A stretch of 64,000 nt of DNA from Streptomyces sp. Ru62 (GTDB taxonomy: Bacteria; Actinomycetota; Actinomycetes; Streptomycetales; Streptomycetaceae). The position numbers were made by a program, and so were the translations under genes. Each line of letters starts with the position of its first letter. Position 1 is the first letter of the stretch. Below are positions 8,544-16,930 of the stretch, piece after piece. The stretch is from the NCBI RefSeq assembly GCF_002920615.1, contig NZ_PQSU01000010.1, positions 202,355 to 266,354 of the forward strand, given 5' to 3'. The notes beneath the pieces are model-generated. The model had not been told where the DNA came from. It saw nothing but the letters and a program-made list of their open reading frames with translations, and did no database searches.

Positions 8544-9459
8544 GAGTGAGACGGAGGGGCTCCCCACGGAATCGCTGGCGCACCGGGTGCCGGACCTCGC
8601 CGCGCTGGAGCTGCTGCTCGCGGTGGCGCGGCTGGGCAGTCTCGGCGCGGCGGCGCGCGAGGTCGGCATCACCCAGCCGGCCGCCAGCAGCCGGATCCGC
8701 TCCATGGAACGGCAGCTGGGCGTGGCCCTGGTCGACCGCTCGCCGCGCGGCTCCCGGCTCACCGACGCCGGCGCCCTGGTCACGGACTGGGCCCGGCGGG
8801 TGGTGGAGGCGGCGGCGGCCTTCGACGCGGGCGCGCGGGCGCTGCGGGACCGGCGCGACTCACGGCTCCGCGTCGCCGCGAGCATGACCATCGCCGAGTA
8901 CCTGCTGCCCGGCTGGCTCCTCGCCCTGCACGCCGAGCGGCCCGACACCGCGGTCTCGCTGCTCGCCGGGAACTCGGCGAAGGTCGCGGAACTCCTGCTG
9001 GCCGGCGAGGCGGACCTGGGCTTCGTGGAGGGGCTGACCGTGCCCACGGGCCTGGACTCCACGGTCATCGCCCGCGACCGGCTGATCGTCGTCACCGCGC
9101 CCGCCCACCCGTGGGCCCGCCGCCGACGGCCCCTGACGGCGGCGGAACTCGCCGAGACCCCGCTGATCCTCCGCGAGCGGGGCTCCGGCACCCGTCAGGT
9201 CCTGGACGCGGCGCTCGGCGGCCTGGCCCGCCCGCTGATCGAGCTGTCCTCCACGACGGCGGTGAAGGCCTCCGCCGTCAGCGGCGCGGGCCCCTCCGTC
9301 CTCAGCGAACTCGCGGTGGGGGAGGAGCTGGGGATGCGGCGCCTGGTCAGCATCCCGGTCGAGGGCGTCTCCCTGCGCCGGGACCTGAGAGCGGTATGGC
9401 CGACGGGCCACCGCCCCACGGGCCCGGCCCGGGAACTCCTGTCCCTGACCCGCGGCTGA
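8542..9459 (+). CDS. LysR-family transcriptional regulator
   Basis: A 305-residue regulator with an N-terminal winged helix-turn-helix (LLAVARLGSLGAAAREVGITQPAASSR, split here by position, about residues 22-50) and a C-terminal effector domain of the periplasmic-binding fold (about residues 105-300). ATG 8542 has no good ribosome binding site and lies within the palindromic operator, so the message may be leaderless or very short. The last codons (LLSLTRG) are copied into the repeat array that follows. Target genes are not obvious from the neighbours. Confidence 0.9.
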   Translation: MSETEGLPTESLAHRVPDLAALELLLAVARLGSLGAAAREVGITQPAASSRIRSMERQLGVALVDRSPRGSRLTDAGALVTDWARRVVEAAAAFDAGARALRDRRDSRLRVAASMTIAEYLLPGWLLALHAERPDTAVSLLAGNSAKVAELLLAGEADLGFVEGLTVPTGLDSTVIARDRLIVVTAPAHPWARRRRPLTAAELAETPLILRERGSGTRQVLDAALGGLARPLIELSSTTAVKASAVSGAGPSVLSELAVGEELGMRRLVSIPVEGVSLRRDLRAVWPTGHRPTGPARELLSLTRG

Positions 9460-9823
9460 AGCGCCCTGGAGGGGCGCGGGGAACTGCGTGACCAGCCACC
9501 GGGGACCCGCGGCGGGGAACAGGCGGCCGGAAGCGGAACGGCGCTCGGCCCGCGGCGGGACTCGTGTCCCTGACCCGCGGCTGAAGCGCCCTGGAGGGGC
9601 GCGGGGAACTGCGCGACCAGCCACCGGGGACCTGCGGGGAACAGACGGCCGGTAGCGGAACGGCGGTCAGCCCTGACCCGCGGGGACTGCGCGGGCAGCC
9701 ACCGGGGACCCGCAGGGAAGACGCGGCTGGAAGCGGAACGGCGCTCAGCCCTGACCCGTCGGGAACTGCGCGACCAGCCACCGGGAACCCGCAGGGAACA
9801 CGCGGCTGGAAGCGGAACGGCGG
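9431..9823. repeat. Tandem repeat array between LysR and hydrolase genes
   Basis: Four related units start near GGGAACTGCGCGACCAG at 9478, 9603, 9682 and 9761. The last two intervals are exactly 79 nt; the first is 125 nt because that unit also carries a copy of the end of the LysR gene (GTCCCTGACCCGCGGCTGAA at 9441 and again at 9566). Each unit also has AGCGGAACGGCG. The array runs from one stop codon to the other and fills the whole gap. No gene is visible in it. Confidence 0.85.
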
Positions 9824-10510
9824 TCAGCCCGCGGCGGCGACCAGCGCCGCCATCACCCTCGGGTCCTCGCCCATCTCCGGATGCCACTGCACCCCCAGCG
9901 CCCACCCCCGCTCCGCCGGCAGTTCGACGGCCTCCACCGTGCCGTCCGCCGCGTAGGCCGACGGGACGAGGCCCTCGCCGAGCCGTTCCACCGCCTGGTG
10001 GTGGTACGTCGGCACCGTCAGCTCCTCCGGCACGATGCCGGCGTACAACGTCCCCGGCACCGGCTTCACCGGGTGCTCGCCGAAGGCGCCGACCACCTCC
10101 GCGTGCCCGTCCAGGTGCTGGACGAGCGTGCCGCCGAGGGCCACGTTCAGCAGCTGCATGCCCCGGCACACCCCGAGCAGCGGCACGCCCGCCGCCAGCG
10201 CCGCGTCGATCAGCGCCAGCTCCCAGGCGTCCCGCTCCGGCGCGGGCGGCCCCGTGCGCGGCGAGCGCTCGGCGCCGTACCGGGCCGGGTCGACGTCCGG
10301 GCCGCCCGCGATGACCAGCCCGTCGAGCCGGGCCACCGCCGCCCCGGCGTGTCCGGGCGCGTCCGGCGGAAGCAGCGCGGCCAGTCCGCCGGCCCGCTGC
10401 ACCAGCCGCGGATAGCCGGCCGCCAGCAGCACCGCGTCCAGCTCCCACACCCCCCAGCGCACGCCGGACTCCAGATACGTGCTCACGCCGATCAGCGGCC
10501 GTACGCTCAT
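9824..10510 (-). CDS. Gamma-glutamyl-GABA hydrolase family amidotransferase (PuuD-like)
   Basis: A class I glutamine amidotransferase-fold hydrolase (peptidase C26), 228 residues. The nucleophile elbow GVCRGMQLLNVALGG holds the catalytic cysteine, and GVQWHPEM supplies the histidine and glutamate. Family members cut a gamma-glutamyl bond in gamma-glutamylated acids, releasing glutamate. ATG 10510 is preceded by GAGGAGG. Being next to the GntR, GlnA-like and dehydrogenase genes, it probably does the last step of a gamma-glutamylation pathway. Its stop lies in the last unit of the repeat array. Confidence 0.9.
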   Translation of the reverse strand: MSVRPLIGVSTYLESGVRWGVWELDAVLLAAGYPRLVQRAGGLAALLPPDAPGHAGAAVARLDGLVIAGGPDVDPARYGAERSPRTGPPAPERDAWELALIDAALAAGVPLLGVCRGMQLLNVALGGTLVQHLDGHAEVVGAFGEHPVKPVPGTLYAGIVPEELTVPTYHHQAVERLGEGLVPSAYAADGTVEAVELPAERGWALGVQWHPEMGEDPRVMAALVAAAG

Positions 10511-10559
10511 GCTGCCCTCCTCGACATCAAAGGTTCATCCGATCACCTTTGCGGAGCGC

Positions 10560-11297
10560 TCACCCCAGAAATCCCCGCAACAGCGCCGCCGTACCCGCGC
10601 AGTGCTCGCGCGTCATCTCCCGCGCCCCGTCCGCGTCCCCGTCCAGCACCGCCTCCACCAGCGCGGTGTGCTGGCGCTGGGAGTGCTCCAGGTTGCGCAC
10701 CAGCAGCGGGATGCAGTCCAGCAGGTCGTTGACCGTGGCCCGGACCGCCGCGTACTGCGCGGTCAGCGACGGCGAACCGCACAGCTCGGCCAGCGTCAGG
10801 TGCAGCAGCGTGTCCGCCCGCCGGTAGTCCGTCAGCGGTGCCTCGTGCGTGCGGTCCAGCGCCTCCCGCAGCCGCCCCGCCTGCTCCGCCGTCAGCCCGT
10901 GCGCCGCGCACAGCCCGGCCGCGCCCACCTCCAGCACCTCGCGGAAGCGCAGCACGTCCTCGATGTCGACCTCGGCGATCCGGCGCCGCAGTTCGTCCTC
11001 GCCGCCCCCGTCCGGGCGCGGCAGCACAAACGTTCCGCCGTACCGCCCGCGCCGCGCCTCCACCAGACCCTGGTCCTGGAGCACCTTCAGCACCTCACGC
11101 AACGTCACCCGGCTGATGCCGAGCCGCTCCGCCAGCTCCCGCTCGGCCGGCAGCCGCTCGCCCGCCGGCACCAGACCGAGCCGTACGACCTGGAGGACCT
11201 GCTCCAGCGCCTCCTCGAAGCCGTTGCCCGCCCGCACCGGCCGCAGCACCGGAGCGAGCCGGTCCGCCACCGTCCGCGCATCCGTCTCCCGCGACAT
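10560..11297 (-). CDS. FadR-type GntR regulator
   Basis: A 245-residue regulator with an N-terminal winged helix (LPAERELAERLGISRVTLRE at about residues 50-69) and an all-helical FCD ligand domain (about 100-240). It lies between the hydrolase gene and the divergent glutamine-synthetase-like gene and is very likely the local regulator of both. The ATG at 11297 follows a run of six G. The frame continues far upstream antisense to the ligase gene, but that part is a shadow. The effector is probably an amine or a gamma-glutamyl intermediate. Confidence 0.9.
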   Translation of the reverse strand: MSRETDARTVADRLAPVLRPVRAGNGFEEALEQVLQVVRLGLVPAGERLPAERELAERLGISRVTLREVLKVLQDQGLVEARRGRYGGTFVLPRPDGGGEDELRRRIAEVDIEDVLRFREVLEVGAAGLCAAHGLTAEQAGRLREALDRTHEAPLTDYRRADTLLHLTLAELCGSPSLTAQYAAVRATVNDLLDCIPLLVRNLEHSQRQHTALVEAVLDGDADGAREMTREHCAGTAALLRGFLG

Positions 11298-11393
11298 CCG
11301 GGCCCACCCCCCTTCCCAAGCAATGGTTCGCAGCAATACCTTATGGCTCCCGGCCCGGCCGAAAAAGCGCGATGGCGCCAAAGGAGGCTCTCC
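11298..11393. promoter_or_regulatory. Divergent promoter region of the amine-utilisation genes
   Basis: The 96-bp gap is the only AT-richer stretch here. GGTTCGCAGCAATACC at 11325-11340 has GGT and ACC ends as in many GntR-family sites and is a candidate operator. AAAGGAGG precedes the ligase start. Confidence 0.45.
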
Positions 11394-12752
11394 GTGGCAG
11401 ACCGCACACCCCCGCTCGGCGTCGAGGAACTGCACGCCCTGGTCGCGAGCGGTGAGATCGACACTGTCGTCCTGGCCTTCCCCGACATGCAAGGGCGCCT
11501 CCAGGGCAAGCGGTTCGCCGCCCGCTTCTTCCTCGACGAGGTCCTGCACCACGGCACCGAGGGCTGCAACTACCTGCTCGCCGTGGACACCGAGATGAAC
11601 ACCGTCGACGGCTACGCGATGTCCTCCTGGGAGCGCGGCTACGGCGACTTCGCCATGCACCCGGACGTGTCCACCCTGCGCCGCGTCCCCTGGCACCCCG
11701 GCACCGCGCTGCTCATCGCCGACCTCGCCTGGAACGACGGCTCCCCGGTCGTCGCCGCCCCCCGCCAGATCCTGCGCCGCCAGCTCGACCGGCTCGCCGG
11801 GCACGGCTACACCGCCCAGGTCGGCACCGAGCTGGAGTTCATCGTCTTCAAGGACAGCTACGAGCAGGCCTGGGACGCGAACTACCGGGGCCTGACCCCG
11901 GCCAACCAGTACAACATCGACTACTCCATCCTCGGCACCGGCCGCATCGAACCCCTGCTGCGCCGCCTGCGCAACGACATGGCCGGCGCCGGCCTCACCG
12001 TCGAGTCCGCCAAGGGCGAGTGCAACCCCGGCCAGCACGAGATCGCCTTCCGCTACGACGAGGCCCTGCGCACCTGCGACCAGCACGCCCTCTACAAGAC
12101 CGGCGCCAAGGAGATCGCCGCCCAGGAGGGCGTCTCGATCACCTTCATGGCCAAGTACAACGAGCGCGAGGGCAACTCCTGCCACATCCACCTCTCGCTC
12201 GCCGACGCCGACGGCGCCAACGCGATGGCCGGGCCCGACGGCATGTCCGAGGTGATGCGGTACTTCCTCGCCGGACAGCTCGCCGCGCTGCGCGACTTCT
12301 CGCTGCTCTACGCCCCCAACATCAACTCCTACAAGCGGTTCCAGTCCGGCTCCTTCGCCCCCACCGCCGTCGCCTGGGGCCACGACAACCGCACCTGCGC
12401 CCTGCGCGTCGTCGGTCACGGCCGCTCCCTGCGCTTCGAGAACCGCCTCCCCGGCGGGGACGTGAACCCCCACCTCGCCGTCGCGGGGCTCGTCGCGGCC
12501 GGTCTGTACGGCATCGAGCACAAGCTGGAGCTGCCCGAGCCCTGCCCCGGCAACGCCTACACCGCCGACTACGCGCAGGTGCCGACCACTCTGCGCGAGG
12601 CCGCCGAGCTGTGGGGGACCAGCCCGATCGCCCAGGCGGCGTTCGGGGACGAGGTCGTCGCCCACTACCGCAACATGGCGCGCGTCGAGCTGGAGGCCTT
12701 CGACGCCGCGGTCACCGACTGGGAGCTGCGCCGCTCCTTCGAACGCCTGTGA
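11394..12752 (+). CDS. glnA4: Glutamine synthetase-like gamma-glutamyl-amine ligase (GlnA4-like)
   Basis: A 452-residue enzyme of the glutamine synthetase fold that uses ATP to join glutamate to an amine. GTELEFIVFK, NPGQHEI, HIHLSL and ENRLPGGDVNPHLA mark the metal, glutamate and ATP sites. The N-terminus lacks the usual GSI opening, and the neighbours (PuuD-like hydrolase, aldehyde dehydrogenase, SDR) point to amine catabolism instead of ammonia assimilation. The S. coelicolor gene in this chromosomal context, GlnA4, has been reported to make gamma-glutamylethanolamide. GTG 11394 follows AAAGGAGG. The substrate assignment is by synteny and memory of that work. Confidence 0.85.
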   Translation: MADRTPPLGVEELHALVASGEIDTVVLAFPDMQGRLQGKRFAARFFLDEVLHHGTEGCNYLLAVDTEMNTVDGYAMSSWERGYGDFAMHPDVSTLRRVPWHPGTALLIADLAWNDGSPVVAAPRQILRRQLDRLAGHGYTAQVGTELEFIVFKDSYEQAWDANYRGLTPANQYNIDYSILGTGRIEPLLRRLRNDMAGAGLTVESAKGECNPGQHEIAFRYDEALRTCDQHALYKTGAKEIAAQEGVSITFMAKYNEREGNSCHIHLSLADADGANAMAGPDGMSEVMRYFLAGQLAALRDFSLLYAPNINSYKRFQSGSFAPTAVAWGHDNRTCALRVVGHGRSLRFENRLPGGDVNPHLAVAGLVAAGLYGIEHKLELPEPCPGNAYTADYAQVPTTLREAAELWGTSPIAQAAFGDEVVAHYRNMARVELEAFDAAVTDWELRRSFERL

Positions 12753-12763
12753 AAGGTCACCAC

Positions 12764-14137
12764 GTGTCCGACCCGAACGAGCTGACGGTCCTCGACCCCG
12801 CCACCGAAGAGGTCGTCGCCACCGTCCCGGCCGCCACCGCCGAGGACGTCGACGCCGCCGTCGTACGCGCCGCCCGCGCCCAGACCCGGTGGGCCGCCCT
12901 CGCCCCCGCCGACCGGGCCCGGCTGCTGCGCCGCTTCGCCGACGCCGTCGACGCCCACACCGAGGAACTCGCCCAGCTGGAGGTCCGCGAGGCCGGCCAC
13001 ACCGTCGGTAACGCCCGCTGGGAGGCCGGCAACGCCCGCGACCTGCTCCTCTACGCGGCCGGCGGCGCCGAGCGCCTGGTCGGCAGACAGATCCCGGTCC
13101 CCGGCGGCTGGGACGTCACCTTCCAGGAACCGCTGGGCGTCATCGGCGTCATCGCCCCCTGGAACTTCCCCCTGCCGATCGCCGCCTGGGGCTCCTTCCC
13201 GGCGCTCGCGGCCGGGAACGCGGTCCTCCTCAAGCCCGCCGAGACCACCCCGCTCACCGCGCTCCGCCTCGCCGAGCTGGCGCTGGAGGCGGATCTGCCC
13301 GAGCACCTCTTCCAGGTGCTGCCCGGCTACGGCGCCACCGCCGGACGCGCCCTGGTCGACCACCCGGACGTCGCCAAGATCGTGTTCACCGGCTCCACCC
13401 GCACCGGCCGCGAGGTCATGGAGCGCTGCGCGCGCCTGGTCAAACCGGTCACCCTCGAACTCGGCGGCAAGAGCCCCAACATCGTCTTCGCCGACGCCGA
13501 CCTCAAGGCCGCCCTCGACCCCTTCTCCTTCCTGGACAACGCCGGCCAGGACTGCTGCGCCCGCACCCGCGTCCTGGTCCAGGAGGCGGTGCTGGACGAG
13601 GCCCGCGCCCTCCTCGCCGACGCGCTGGCCGCCGTGGTCGTGGGTGATCCGGCCGACGAGAAGACCCAGATGGGCCCGCTCATCTCCGGCCGGCAGCTGG
13701 AGCGCGTACGGTCGTACGTCCCCGACGACGCCCCGGCCCTGCGCGGCACGGCCCCCGACGGCCCCGGCTTCTGGTTCCCGCCGACCGTGCTCACCGGCGA
13801 GCGGCACGACAGCCCGGCGGCCCGCGAGGAGATCTTCGGCCCGGTCGCCGTCCTGCTGCCCTTCACCGACGAGCAGGACGCGATACGCCTCGCCAACGAC
13901 ACCCCCTACGGCCTGTCCGGCTCCATCTGGACCCGGGACGTGGGCCGTGCCCTGCGCGTGTCCCAGTCCGTCCGCGCGGGCAACCTGTCCGTCAACTCCC
14001 ACTCCAGCGTCCGCTACTGGACCCCGTTCGGCGGCTACAAGCAGTCCGGCCTCGGCCGGGAACTCGGCCCCGACGCCCTGACCGCCTTCACCGAGACCAA
14101 GAACGTCTTCCTCAGCACGGAGGTCCCCGCACCGTGA
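12764..14137 (+). CDS. NAD(P)-dependent aldehyde dehydrogenase
   Basis: A 457-residue cytoplasmic enzyme that oxidises an aldehyde to an acid. APWNFPLPIAAW and FTGSTRTGREV form the cofactor site, TLELGGKSPN holds the general-base glutamate, and NAGQDCCARTR holds the catalytic cysteine. GTG 12764 has AAAGG seven bases upstream; GTG 12749, which overlaps the ligase stop, is a possible alternative. Placed between the GlnA-like ligase and the SDR, it most likely oxidises a gamma-glutamyl aldehyde. It overlaps the next gene by 4 nt. Confidence 0.92.
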   Translation: MSDPNELTVLDPATEEVVATVPAATAEDVDAAVVRAARAQTRWAALAPADRARLLRRFADAVDAHTEELAQLEVREAGHTVGNARWEAGNARDLLLYAAGGAERLVGRQIPVPGGWDVTFQEPLGVIGVIAPWNFPLPIAAWGSFPALAAGNAVLLKPAETTPLTALRLAELALEADLPEHLFQVLPGYGATAGRALVDHPDVAKIVFTGSTRTGREVMERCARLVKPVTLELGGKSPNIVFADADLKAALDPFSFLDNAGQDCCARTRVLVQEAVLDEARALLADALAAVVVGDPADEKTQMGPLISGRQLERVRSYVPDDAPALRGTAPDGPGFWFPPTVLTGERHDSPAAREEIFGPVAVLLPFTDEQDAIRLANDTPYGLSGSIWTRDVGRALRVSQSVRAGNLSVNSHSSVRYWTPFGGYKQSGLGRELGPDALTAFTETKNVFLSTEVPAP

Positions 14138-14931
14138 CCGACAACAGCGTGACCGACAACAGTGTCTGCCGCCGCCTGGTCGGCCGTACCGCCGTCGTGA
14201 CCGGAGCCGGCAGCGGCATCGGACTCGCCAGCGCCCGCCGGCTCGCCTCCGAAGGCGCCCACGTCGTCTGCGCGGACGTCGACGAGGCGCGCGGCAAGGC
14301 CGCCGCCGACGAGGTCGGCGGGCTCTTCGTGAAGACCGACGTCACCGACCCCGAGCAGGTCGAGGCGCTGTTCCGGGCCGCGTACGACACCTACGGCAGT
14401 GTCGACGTCGCCTTCAACAACGCAGGCATCTCCCCGCCCGACGACGACTCCATCCTGGAGACCGGGCTGGAGGCATGGAAGCGCGTCCAGGAGGTCAACC
14501 TCACCTCCGTCTACCTGTGCTGCAAGGCCGCCCTGCCCTACATGCGCCGCCAGGGCAAGGGCTCCATCATCAACACCGCGTCCTTCGTGGCGCGGATGGG
14601 CGCGGCCACGTCCCAGATCTCCTACACGGCCTCCAAGGGCGGCGTCCTGGCCATGTCCCGCGAGCTGGGCGTGCAGTTCGCCCGGGAGGGCATCAGGGTC
14701 AACGCGCTGTGCCCCGGCCCGGTCAACACCCCGTTGCTCCAGGAGCTGTTCGCCAAGGACCCGGAGCGGGCCGCGCGCCGGCTCGTCCACATCCCGGTCG
14801 GCCGGTTCGCCGAGGCCGAGGAGATCGCCGCCGCCGTCGCCTTCCTGGCCAGCGACGACTCCTCCTTCGTCAACGCCACCGACTTCCTGGTGGACGGCGG
14901 GATCGCCGGCGCCTACGTCACGCCGCTGTAG
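14134..14931 (+). CDS. Short-chain dehydrogenase/reductase
   Basis: A 265-residue Rossmann-fold oxidoreductase. TGAGSGIG binds NAD(P), NNAG stabilises the sheet, and serine with YTASK gives the catalytic Ser-Tyr-Lys. The C-terminal VDGGIAGAYVTPL is typical of 3-oxoacyl-ACP-reductase-like SDRs. In this operon it could oxidise the hydroxyl of a gamma-glutamylated amino alcohol to the aldehyde used by the preceding dehydrogenase. The first 30 nt are a 15-nt tandem duplication (GTGACCGACAACAG twice), giving two possible GTG starts, 14134 and 14149; the first overlaps the upstream stop. Confidence 0.9.
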   Translation: MTDNSVTDNSVCRRLVGRTAVVTGAGSGIGLASARRLASEGAHVVCADVDEARGKAAADEVGGLFVKTDVTDPEQVEALFRAAYDTYGSVDVAFNNAGISPPDDDSILETGLEAWKRVQEVNLTSVYLCCKAALPYMRRQGKGSIINTASFVARMGAATSQISYTASKGGVLAMSRELGVQFAREGIRVNALCPGPVNTPLLQELFAKDPERAARRLVHIPVGRFAEAEEIAAAVAFLASDDSSFVNATDFLVDGGIAGAYVTPL

Positions 14932-14946
14932 GGCGGCCCAGCGGAC

Positions 14947-16149
14947 TCAGAGGAACGTACGCCCCTCACCCCGGTAGGTGGGCACGGCGGCCGTCACCGT
15001 GTCCCCCTCGATCAGGTGCAGGGTGTCGAACCGCTCGCACAGCTCGCCCGCCTTCGCGTGGCGGAACCACACCTTGTCGCCGATGAGCAGATCGTCGGCG
15101 GGCGAGCCGAGCAGCGGGGTCTGCACCTCGCCGGGGCCCTCCTGCGGGTCGTACCTCAAGCCCTCCGGCAGGTACGGCACCGGCAGCCGGTCGGGGCCGG
15201 CCGCGCCGGAGGCCGGATAGCCGCCACCGAGCACGGTGACGACGCCCACCCCGGGCCGCCGGACCACCGGCTGGGCGAAGAGGGCGGCCGGACGGCCCGT
15301 GAAGGACGTGTAGTTGTCGAACAGGCGCGGCACGTACAGCCCCGAGCCGGCCGCGATCTCGGTCACCGCGTCCTCGGCGGCGGTGTGCTGCACACTGCCG
15401 GTGCCGCCGCCGTTGACGAACTCCAGGTCCGGGGCGACCGCCCGGACCGCCCGGACGACCGCGGCCCGCCGCTCGGCCAGCTCCCGCCGGGCGGTGGCCT
15501 GCATCAGCCGGACCGCCCGCGAGCGCAGGGGCCGCCCGGCGACCGCGTCCCCGACCCCGGCGATGTGCCCCTCGTACGCCATGATCCCCACCAGCCGGAA
15601 GCCCGGCCGCCGGGCCACGGACCGTGCCAGCTCGGCGAGTTGGGCGGGGGAGTGCAGCGGCGAACGCCGGGCCCCGACCCGGACCCGGCCGCCGAGCAGC
15701 TTCAGCGAGGTGTCCAACTCCAGGCAGACCCGCACCACTTCACGTCCGCCTTCGCGGGCCGCGTCGATGAGGTCCAGGTGCGCCGGATCGTCGATCATCA
15801 CCGTGACGGCACCGGCCAGCTTCGGATCGGCGGCCAGTTCAGCGAACCCGGCCCGGTCCGCCGACGGATAGGCCAGCAGGATGTCCTCGAACCCCGAACG
15901 CGCGAGCCAGAGCGACTCGTCCAGGGTGAACGACATGATGCCCTCGAAGCCGTCCCTGGCCAGGACGCGTTCCAGCAGGGCCCGGCAGCGGACCGACTTG
16001 CTGGCGACCCGCACGGGCTTGCCCCCGGCGCGGCGGACCAGGTCGTCCGCGTTGGCGTCGAAGGCGTCCAGGTCCACGATCGCGAGAGGGGCGTCGAGAT
16101 GGGCGGTGGCCCGGTCGTAACGGGCCCGGTCGGCGGCGCGCGCAGTCAT
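14947..16149 (-). CDS. Amino acid deaminase/aldolase (D-threonine aldolase-like, PLP)
   Basis: A 400-residue enzyme of the alanine racemase N-terminal barrel fold with a D-threonine-aldolase-like C-terminal domain. VRVASKSVRCRALLE near residue 50 contains the lysine (about K51) that binds pyridoxal phosphate. VNGGGTGSV and TVLGGGYPASG are phosphate- and metal-site segments. Family members split D-hydroxy amino acids or deaminate D-serine. ATG 16149 is the natural start; upstream codons in the same frame are antisense low-complexity. It is convergent with the SDR gene, with only 15 bp between the stops. Confidence 0.88.
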   Translation of the reverse strand: MTARAADRARYDRATAHLDAPLAIVDLDAFDANADDLVRRAGGKPVRVASKSVRCRALLERVLARDGFEGIMSFTLDESLWLARSGFEDILLAYPSADRAGFAELAADPKLAGAVTVMIDDPAHLDLIDAAREGGREVVRVCLELDTSLKLLGGRVRVGARRSPLHSPAQLAELARSVARRPGFRLVGIMAYEGHIAGVGDAVAGRPLRSRAVRLMQATARRELAERRAAVVRAVRAVAPDLEFVNGGGTGSVQHTAAEDAVTEIAAGSGLYVPRLFDNYTSFTGRPAALFAQPVVRRPGVGVVTVLGGGYPASGAAGPDRLPVPYLPEGLRYDPQEGPGEVQTPLLGSPADDLLIGDKVWFRHAKAGELCERFDTLHLIEGDTVTAAVPTYRGEGRTFL

Positions 16150-16422
16150 GACGGAAGCCTGCCAGACAGGATTACCGCAGGGTAGGGGGACGTTCCGGGC
16201 AGATGCCACCCGGCGCGTGGACTGGTTCTCCCTCTCTCCCGGACAACCCGTAGAGTGACGCGCACGTACGGCGGAACCCGCCCGGCCACCACGTGAACCG
16301 GGATGCCGGTCCGGCCGTACGGGTATGCGTGCCCGGAAGGAGCTTCCGCACCGGGCGCGGCCGAGCAGCGACAGCGGCCCGCGTACGAGGAGACGGCCCG
16401 GGCACGAGGAAACGGGGGGTGC

Positions 16423-16930
16423 ATGAGCACGGGAGCCCGCCACGCCCCGGTCCCACGGCGTCCGTCGACTCCCCCGGGGCCCCCGGCCCAGCGCCCGCCG
16501 ACGCCCTCCACGCCGCCACGCCTTGACGACGACCCGGACGAGGAGCCGTCGGTCTTCACCCCGCGCGGTGCACGGCCCGCGTCCGACGCGGTCCCGCGCG
16601 CCCACCGCCCGCGCCCGTCGGCCGTACCCGAGGTCTCCGACCCGGTGAGTCCGCCACCACCGCCCGCCTCGGCCCGTTTCCCCGACGCCCCGCCGAGCAC
16701 GGGCTCCATCGGCGCACCGGCCCGGACGCCTTCGGCGACCACCGCTGGGCCCGCTGCGGAGACCGGCACGGCCCGGCTCCGCCCGGGCAGGGAGCCCGGG
16801 GGACAGGGGGCCCCGGCCGAAACTCCGTCGGAGACGACGGCACGGCTGCGCCCGATCCGCCCGTCGACCTCGCCCGCGCCGACGTCCCCGACTCCGCCGG
16901 TGTCCTCGCGTACGCCGGATGCCCCCGCGC
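16423..16930 (+). pseudogene. Proline-rich N-terminal segment, out of frame with its C-terminal part
   Basis: ATG 16423 has a strong GGGGGG ribosome binding site and begins a proline/serine/threonine-rich reading frame (MSTGARHAPVPRRPSTPP...) with normal high G+C at third positions up to about 16920-16990. After that the good codon pattern moves to another frame, which is the one encoding the membrane protein ending at 18208. I read this as the true N-terminus of that protein, separated by one frameshift. A sequencing error in the C-rich stretch is a real alternative, in which case the gene is simply 16423-18208. Confidence 0.6.

Noticed and set aside
9460..9823. Repeat array as CRISPR
   Set aside because: Units follow each other without unique spacers, unit length varies (79 and 125 nt), and no cas genes are near.
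11394..12752. Main ammonia-assimilating glutamine synthetase
   Set aside because: Neighbours and sequence fit the GlnA4-type amine ligases better.
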